NCBI GenBank assembly: GCA_030603265.1
Contig: JAUVYD010000065.1
Location: 1-7,855 of the forward strand
Source: Dehalococcoidia bacterium
Lineage (GTDB): Bacteria > Chloroflexota > Dehalococcoidia > GIF9 > AB-539-J10
DNA: 7,855 nucleotides
Reading direction: 5' to 3'
The position numbers were made by a program, and so were the translations under genes. This document shows, piece after piece, positions 5,304 to 7,855 of the stretch (positions within the stretch are counted from its first letter, which is position 1; every line of letters starts with the position of its first letter). The notes beneath the pieces are model-generated. The model did not search any database and was not told the DNA's origin. It saw only the letters and a program-made list of their open reading frames with translations.

Positions 5304-5383
5304 CAGTCCGTGCTTGTCGGTGTTCCGGCTGGTGCCTGTCAAGCCCAACCGGCCTCAGGCTGAAGCGCAGCGCCCACCGGCGC
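5304..5383. repeat. 80-bp direct repeat, copy B
   Basis: A 77/80 match to copy A at 3793-3872 in the same orientation; the differences are at repeat positions 45, 70 and 71. One change (CCAACCGG for CCAGCCGG) weakens the inner hairpin on the plus strand but leaves a G-U pair on the minus-strand RNA. It lies between the stops of two convergent genes. Confidence 0.85.
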
Positions 5384-5437
5384 ACCCGTGCGGAGCGCAA
5401 CGTGGAAACTAGTACGGTGTCGCCGGGATGGGTGCCC

Positions 5438-6526
5438 CTATGCCACGCCGCGGATGAACTCGACGTTCAGGTCGTTGGCCACCTTTCTGAGGCCTGCAAT
5501 GGTCGCGGTGGGCACTGGGATGCCGGCCTCGAGCCGCTCTGCATAGAAGCGCTCCTCCCGCTCGCCCGGCATCAGGATTTCCTCGAAGCCCTCGGCCTTC
5601 GGACGCTCCTTCAACCTGTCAATCAGCTGGTCAACCTGAGCCTTGTACTCCTCCACGTCGACGAAGCGACTCACGTCAATGGCGACTACCACGCAGTTCT
5701 GGTTGTGCCTCGCCATGCGACCGACATGGCTGCCGGTTGTCTTCCCCTCCGAAAGCTCACCCGAAAGGACGGGCAGCACCAGCGGGTTGGAGACCATGAC
5801 GCTCCCCATGCACTCGAACAGCAGCGACATCCCCGAGCCCTTTGGTCCGCCGACGGGCAGCAGGGTTGCGAGCGCCCGGGGGTCGATGGCCGGGTCACCG
5901 TTCTCGTCGAGGCCCCACCCCACCGGTATGGACTCGCCGCGTTCACGGGCGATAAGCACCTTGCCCATGGCGACGAGGCTCGTGGCCATGTCGAGGATAA
6001 GGTGAGGATGGCGACCTGCAGGCGCAGACAGGCCCAGAGGGTTGTTGCTTACACCTGCTGCGCTGGCGCCGAACGGCGCCGTGTTGGGTCGGCTGCATAC
6101 GAAAATCATGCCCACCATGTCGTGGTTCGCGATTCTCTGGACGTACTGGCCCATCGTTCCCTGGTGCGTGTGGTTGCGCACCAGTATCCAGCCGATACCG
6201 ACCTCCCTGGCCTTCTCGACTGCCATGTCTGCCGCCTGGTTCGTCACCACGGGCCCGAAGGCCCGGTCCGCCTCGATGAGGGCAATCGCGGGAGTCTCGA
6301 CAGTCACCCGGATGTCGGGCGTCGGATTCATGATTCCGTTTTGCGTGTTCTCCACGTACCACGGTATGCGCACCACGCCGTGCGAATCGACGCCACGGAG
6401 GTTCGCCCACATCAGTGTGTCGGTCTCGGTGACTGCGTCCTGCTCGGGCAGTCCCAGGCGGACGAAGACGCGTTTCGTGAAATCATGAAGGTCTTGCCAT
6501 GGCAGTACCAGCGCCTGGTTTGTCAC
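5438..6526 (-). CDS. Malate/L-lactate dehydrogenase family oxidoreductase (Ldh_2)
   Basis: A 362-residue protein of the Ldh_2/YlbC-type family, which reduces or oxidises 2-oxo/2-hydroxyacids (malate, L-lactate, sulfolactate, ureidoglycolate) with NAD(P) in the cytoplasm. Family marks are RGVDSHGVVRIPWYVE at 44-59 with the conserved H48 and R53, RNHTHQGTMGQYV at 117-129, NNPLGLSAPAG at 161-171, LDMATSLVAMGKV at 178-190 and LPVGGPKGSGMSLLFE at 223-238. The length is typical. The start is the GTG at 6524-6526, with GGAGGG 8 nt upstream; an in-frame GTG at 6601 would add 25 unconserved residues and has no ribosome site. TACAAT at 6615-6620 may be the -10, although its -35 is poor, giving a leader of roughly 82 nt. 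The exact substrate is open. The gene converges on the acyl-CoA dehydrogenase gene. Confidence 0.94.
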   Translation of the reverse strand: MTNQALVLPWQDLHDFTKRVFVRLGLPEQDAVTETDTLMWANLRGVDSHGVVRIPWYVENTQNGIMNPTPDIRVTVETPAIALIEADRAFGPVVTNQAADMAVEKAREVGIGWILVRNHTHQGTMGQYVQRIANHDMVGMIFVCSRPNTAPFGASAAGVSNNPLGLSAPAGRHPHLILDMATSLVAMGKVLIARERGESIPVGWGLDENGDPAIDPRALATLLPVGGPKGSGMSLLFECMGSVMVSNPLVLPVLSGELSEGKTTGSHVGRMARHNQNCVVVAIDVSRFVDVEEYKAQVDQLIDRLKERPKAEGFEEILMPGEREERFYAERLEAGIPVPTATIAGLRKVANDLNVEFIRGVA

Positions 6527-6534
6527 TCTCGTGT

Positions 6535-6540
6535 CCCTCC
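6535..6540 (-). promoter_or_regulatory. Ribosome binding site that fixes the Ldh_2 start
   Basis: GGAGGG on the minus strand lies 8 nt before the GTG at 6526. It decides for this start over the longer reading from 6601. Confidence 0.7.
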
Positions 6541-6645
6541 CCTTGTCTTGCCGTTGAGCCGCTTCCGACCGGCCGAGACCTCTCGGGCCGGTTAATTCCA
6601 CCTTGTGGTTGATGATTGTACGCCCTGATTGTCTCTGCGCGCACC

Positions 6646-6727
6646 CGGATTGAAGAAGAGCAGCAGGGAGAATTCTGCCGGGGGCAGGATGAAGAAGAGG
6701 GCCCTCGCATGCTGCCTGTTGCCGGGT
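6646..6727 (-). pseudogene. Decayed N-terminal part of a small membrane protein gene (copy 4)
   Basis: The minus strand reads LFFILPPAEFSLLLFFNP at 6646-6699, matching the first helix of copy 1 at 13 of 18 residues. DNA similarity continues upstream: ACCCGG, then ACAGGCA, occur here (6714-6727) and before copy 1. No in-frame start codon remains, and the second helix (PWSY onward) is missing, replaced by unrelated polar residues up to a TAA at 6592-6594. It lies between the hicB stop and the Ldh_2 leader. Confidence 0.6.
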
Positions 6728-6757
6728 GGTGGAATCGTCGTTGGGTGCAGTGGATGC

Positions 6758-7312
6758 CTAAGGCTCGGATACCGTCCCCCCCACGGTAGACGGTCCGGCA
6801 GAGCGCTCTAGCCTGGGGCTGCGCCTGTTGGGGTAGTTGATGGCCGAAGCCGTGACCTGTGAGTCAGGGGCAGTACCCGGTGCGTTTCCGCGCACCCCCA
6901 GAATCGCATCGACAATCGCCCTGACATTGAGTTGCTGCTCTCTGGCTTCCAGAGAGGTAGCAAGAAGCGTGGCTACTTCTGTGTTGAGGCTCACGCCGTC
7001 CTGCCGCGCACGGGAGGCCAGATGCCTGTGGAGTGATTTCGGCATGCGTAGCAGCAGCTTCCCACTGTACTCGGCGTCAGTCCGCGGAAGGGGAATCTCT
7101 TGCCCGTCTTCAAGCGCGGTCTCAATCCAGGCAGCTCTGCAATCCTCGATTGCTGCAGCGGCCGCCTCAATGGTCTCTCCCTGCGTCAGGCATCCGGGCA
7201 GGTCCTCTATCTCGGCAACATAGCCGCCTTCCTCGGCCGGGTAGAGGGTGATTGGATAGCGTCTTGAAAGGGGCGACCTGAGTTCCTGACTATTCATCTT
7301 GTGCACGTTCAT
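6758..7312 (-). CDS. hicB: HicB family antitoxin
   Basis: The 184-residue antitoxin of a HicAB module. Residues 18-77 form the HicB-like fold (RYPITLYPAEEGGYVAEIEDLPGC, then the TQGETIEAA helix), which caps the toxin. Residues 83-118 (SGKLLLRMPKSLHRHLASRA, then SLNTEVATLL) look like a ribbon-helix-helix DNA-binding domain of the HicB/Arc kind, used to repress the operon. About 65 residues follow, ending in a Pro/Ser/Arg-rich tail that is longer than usual and may be unstructured or the result of a lost stop. The ATG at 7310-7312 is preceded by GGAGGAGG at 7316-7323 and lies inside hicA, a 23-bp overlap that couples translation. A second ATG at 7297 has no ribosome site. Confidence 0.92.
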   Translation of the reverse strand: MNVHKMNSQELRSPLSRRYPITLYPAEEGGYVAEIEDLPGCLTQGETIEAAAAAIEDCRAAWIETALEDGQEIPLPRTDAEYSGKLLLRMPKSLHRHLASRARQDGVSLNTEVATLLATSLEAREQQLNVRAIVDAILGVRGNAPGTAPDSQVTASAINYPNRRSPRLERSAGPSTVGGTVSEP

Positions 7313-7550
7313 GGTCCTCCTCCAGGTTCAGCATCTCAGCCAGCCGCCGAACGTAGAACTTCTTCACTTGCCTGCCTTCCACCGTGGGCACGCAGATCGG
7401 GTAGGCGCCCTTCTTGTGAAAGACGCAGTGGCTTCCTGGCTTGGTCCTTTCTTCATATCCCAGTTCCGTCAGCAACTGGCGTATCTCCGAGATTCCAACT
7501 GTCTCAGGGCGCTTCAGGAAGCGCTCTATCAGTTTGTTCCGCTTCGACAC
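7290..7550 (-). CDS. hicA: HicA family mRNA interferase toxin
   Basis: The 86-residue protein has the dsRNA-binding-like HicA fold. ISEIRQLLTELGYEERTKPG is followed by the catalytic GSH motif (H41) in KPGSHCVFHKKG, then the strand ICVPTVEGRQVKKFYVRRLA and the helix EMLNLEE. HicA enzymes cleave mRNA and tmRNA independently of the ribosome; HicB blocks them. The N-terminus (MSKRNKLIERFLKRPE) is slightly longer than in the shortest family members. The GTG at 7548-7550 has no Shine-Dalgarno, but TATCAT ends 7 nt before it and a perfect TTGACA lies 17 bp further up, so the message is probably leaderless. It comes first in the operon and overlaps hicB. Confidence 0.92.
   Translation of the reverse strand: MSKRNKLIERFLKRPETVGISEIRQLLTELGYEERTKPGSHCVFHKKGAYPICVPTVEGRQVKKFYVRRLAEMLNLEEDHERAQDE
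7316..7323 (-). promoter_or_regulatory. Ribosome binding site of hicB within hicA
   Basis: GGAGGAGG on the minus strand ends 3 nt before the hicB ATG at 7312, and the first GGAGG is 6 nt away. It contrasts with hicA, which has no ribosome site, so the antitoxin should be translated more strongly from the shared message. Confidence 0.65.
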
Positions 7551-7555
7551 GCACT

Positions 7556-7579
7556 GATGATACTGCGGGCGATATCATC
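7556..7579. promoter_or_regulatory. Inverted repeat over the hicA promoter, candidate HicB operator
   Basis: GATGATA (7556-7562) and TATCATC (7573-7579) are perfect 7-bp arms separated by 10 bp. The left arm is the -10 element itself and the right arm abuts the -35. Arm centres are 17 bp apart, fitting a dimeric ribbon-helix-helix repressor such as HicB. Binding here would block RNA polymerase directly. Confidence 0.55.
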
Positions 7580-7585
7580 TGTCAA
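7557..7585 (-). promoter_or_regulatory. hicAB promoter, apparently leaderless
   Basis: A perfect TTGACA (7580-7585, minus strand), a spacer of exactly 17 bp and TATCAT (7557-7562, 5/6). The predicted start, 7 nt past the -10, is the first base of the hicA GTG. Confidence 0.65.
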
Positions 7586-7822
7586 GCGTCATACCACAGC
7601 GCAGCCACGGGTTCGCGGTTGCTTGCCTGGTCTGACCGCGGGGAAATGAGGGTGGTGTCTCCGGAATCCCACGCCACGGCGCGAAGGCAATTGACTCCTG
7701 TGACCCCGAGATCCCTCTTCCGGAACATGAGATGCGTAGAATGAGTCCGGCTGGATTCCCGGGACGGGTACAATGGAGAGCGGCGGGTACGGTTCCCGGC
7801 AGTCACGGAAGGAGAGTCTGTC

Positions 7823-7855
7823 ATGTTCGTCGTCTCTGAACGCTGGAAGAAGGCC
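7823..7855 (+). CDS. Start of an unidentified protein (first 11 codons)
   Basis: An ATG at 7823-7825 opens MFVVSERWKKA and runs off the window. GGAG at 7811-7814 lies 8 nt upstream, a good ribosome site, and TACAAT at 7769-7774 may be a -10, though no clear -35 is seen. The residues are reminiscent of the N-termini of B3/4 (phenylalanyl-tRNA synthetase-type) domain proteins, but 11 residues are too few for a call. The gap to the divergent hicA gene (7551-7822) holds the hicAB promoter and no other coding signal. Confidence 0.5.
   Translation, partial: MFVVSERWKKA

Noticed and set aside
5195..6595. 466-codon open frame on the plus strand opposite the Ldh_2 gene
   Set aside because: It runs antisense through a well-conserved enzyme and through the 80-bp repeat; its His/Arg-rich translation has no recognisable domain.
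6527..6601. Longer Ldh_2 start at the GTG at 6601
   Set aside because: The 25 added residues do not resemble the family and no ribosome site precedes them, while GGAGGG stands 8 nt before the GTG at 6526.
7582..7824. 80-codon minus-strand open frame near the right edge
   Set aside because: The polar translation resembles no family, no ribosome site was found, and it covers the likely leader of the plus-strand gene starting at 7823.

Overview
The window is GC-rich bacterial DNA with a patchwork, accessory-like character. It holds two toxin-antitoxin operons, a metabolic gene bracketed by direct repeats, decayed gene fragments and several repeat families. The lineage cannot be fixed from sequence alone. 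An acyl-CoA dehydrogenase, a malate/lactate-type dehydrogenase, an S23-like four-helix protein with a suffix domain and GTAGGGGC-type hairpin repeats would fit an uncultivated Chloroflexota-like (Dehalococcoidia/SAR202-like) genome, but this is inference with low confidence.

Layout, left to right. At 3-404 (+) lies the C-terminal part of an oligopeptide-type ABC transporter ATPase, cut by the window edge and interrupted by a stop at 60-62. From 473 to 3669 all genes are on the minus strand. They are a 48-residue two-helix membrane protein, a membrane-anchored SAM methyltransferase, a HepT/MntA toxin-antitoxin pair, a 57-residue paralogue of the small membrane protein with a decayed half-copy behind it, and a four-helix-bundle protein with a suffix domain. 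Three hairpin repeats occupy 2751-2906. An acyl-CoA dehydrogenase (4018-5232, +) is flanked by two copies of an 80-bp direct repeat. It converges on a malate/L-lactate dehydrogenase-family gene (5438-6526, -). Upstream of that come another fragment of the small membrane protein gene, a HicA/HicB operon (6758-7550, -), and the first 11 codons of a plus-strand gene at the right edge.

How the genes relate. HepT/MntA and HicA/HicB are each self-contained toxin-antitoxin modules with overlapping genes and recognisable promoters. The hicA promoter carries a perfect 7-bp inverted repeat across its -10 element and appears to give a leaderless mRNA. The two dehydrogenases are convergent, so they are not one operon, and no shared pathway is shown. 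The most unusual item is the small two-helix membrane protein: two intact and two broken copies lie within about 6.3 kb, the intact pair sharing upstream sequence as well as protein sequence. The stretch 3670-4017 without a gene holds two divergent promoters and one 80-bp repeat. No tRNA, rRNA, CRISPR array, transposase or integrase was seen.
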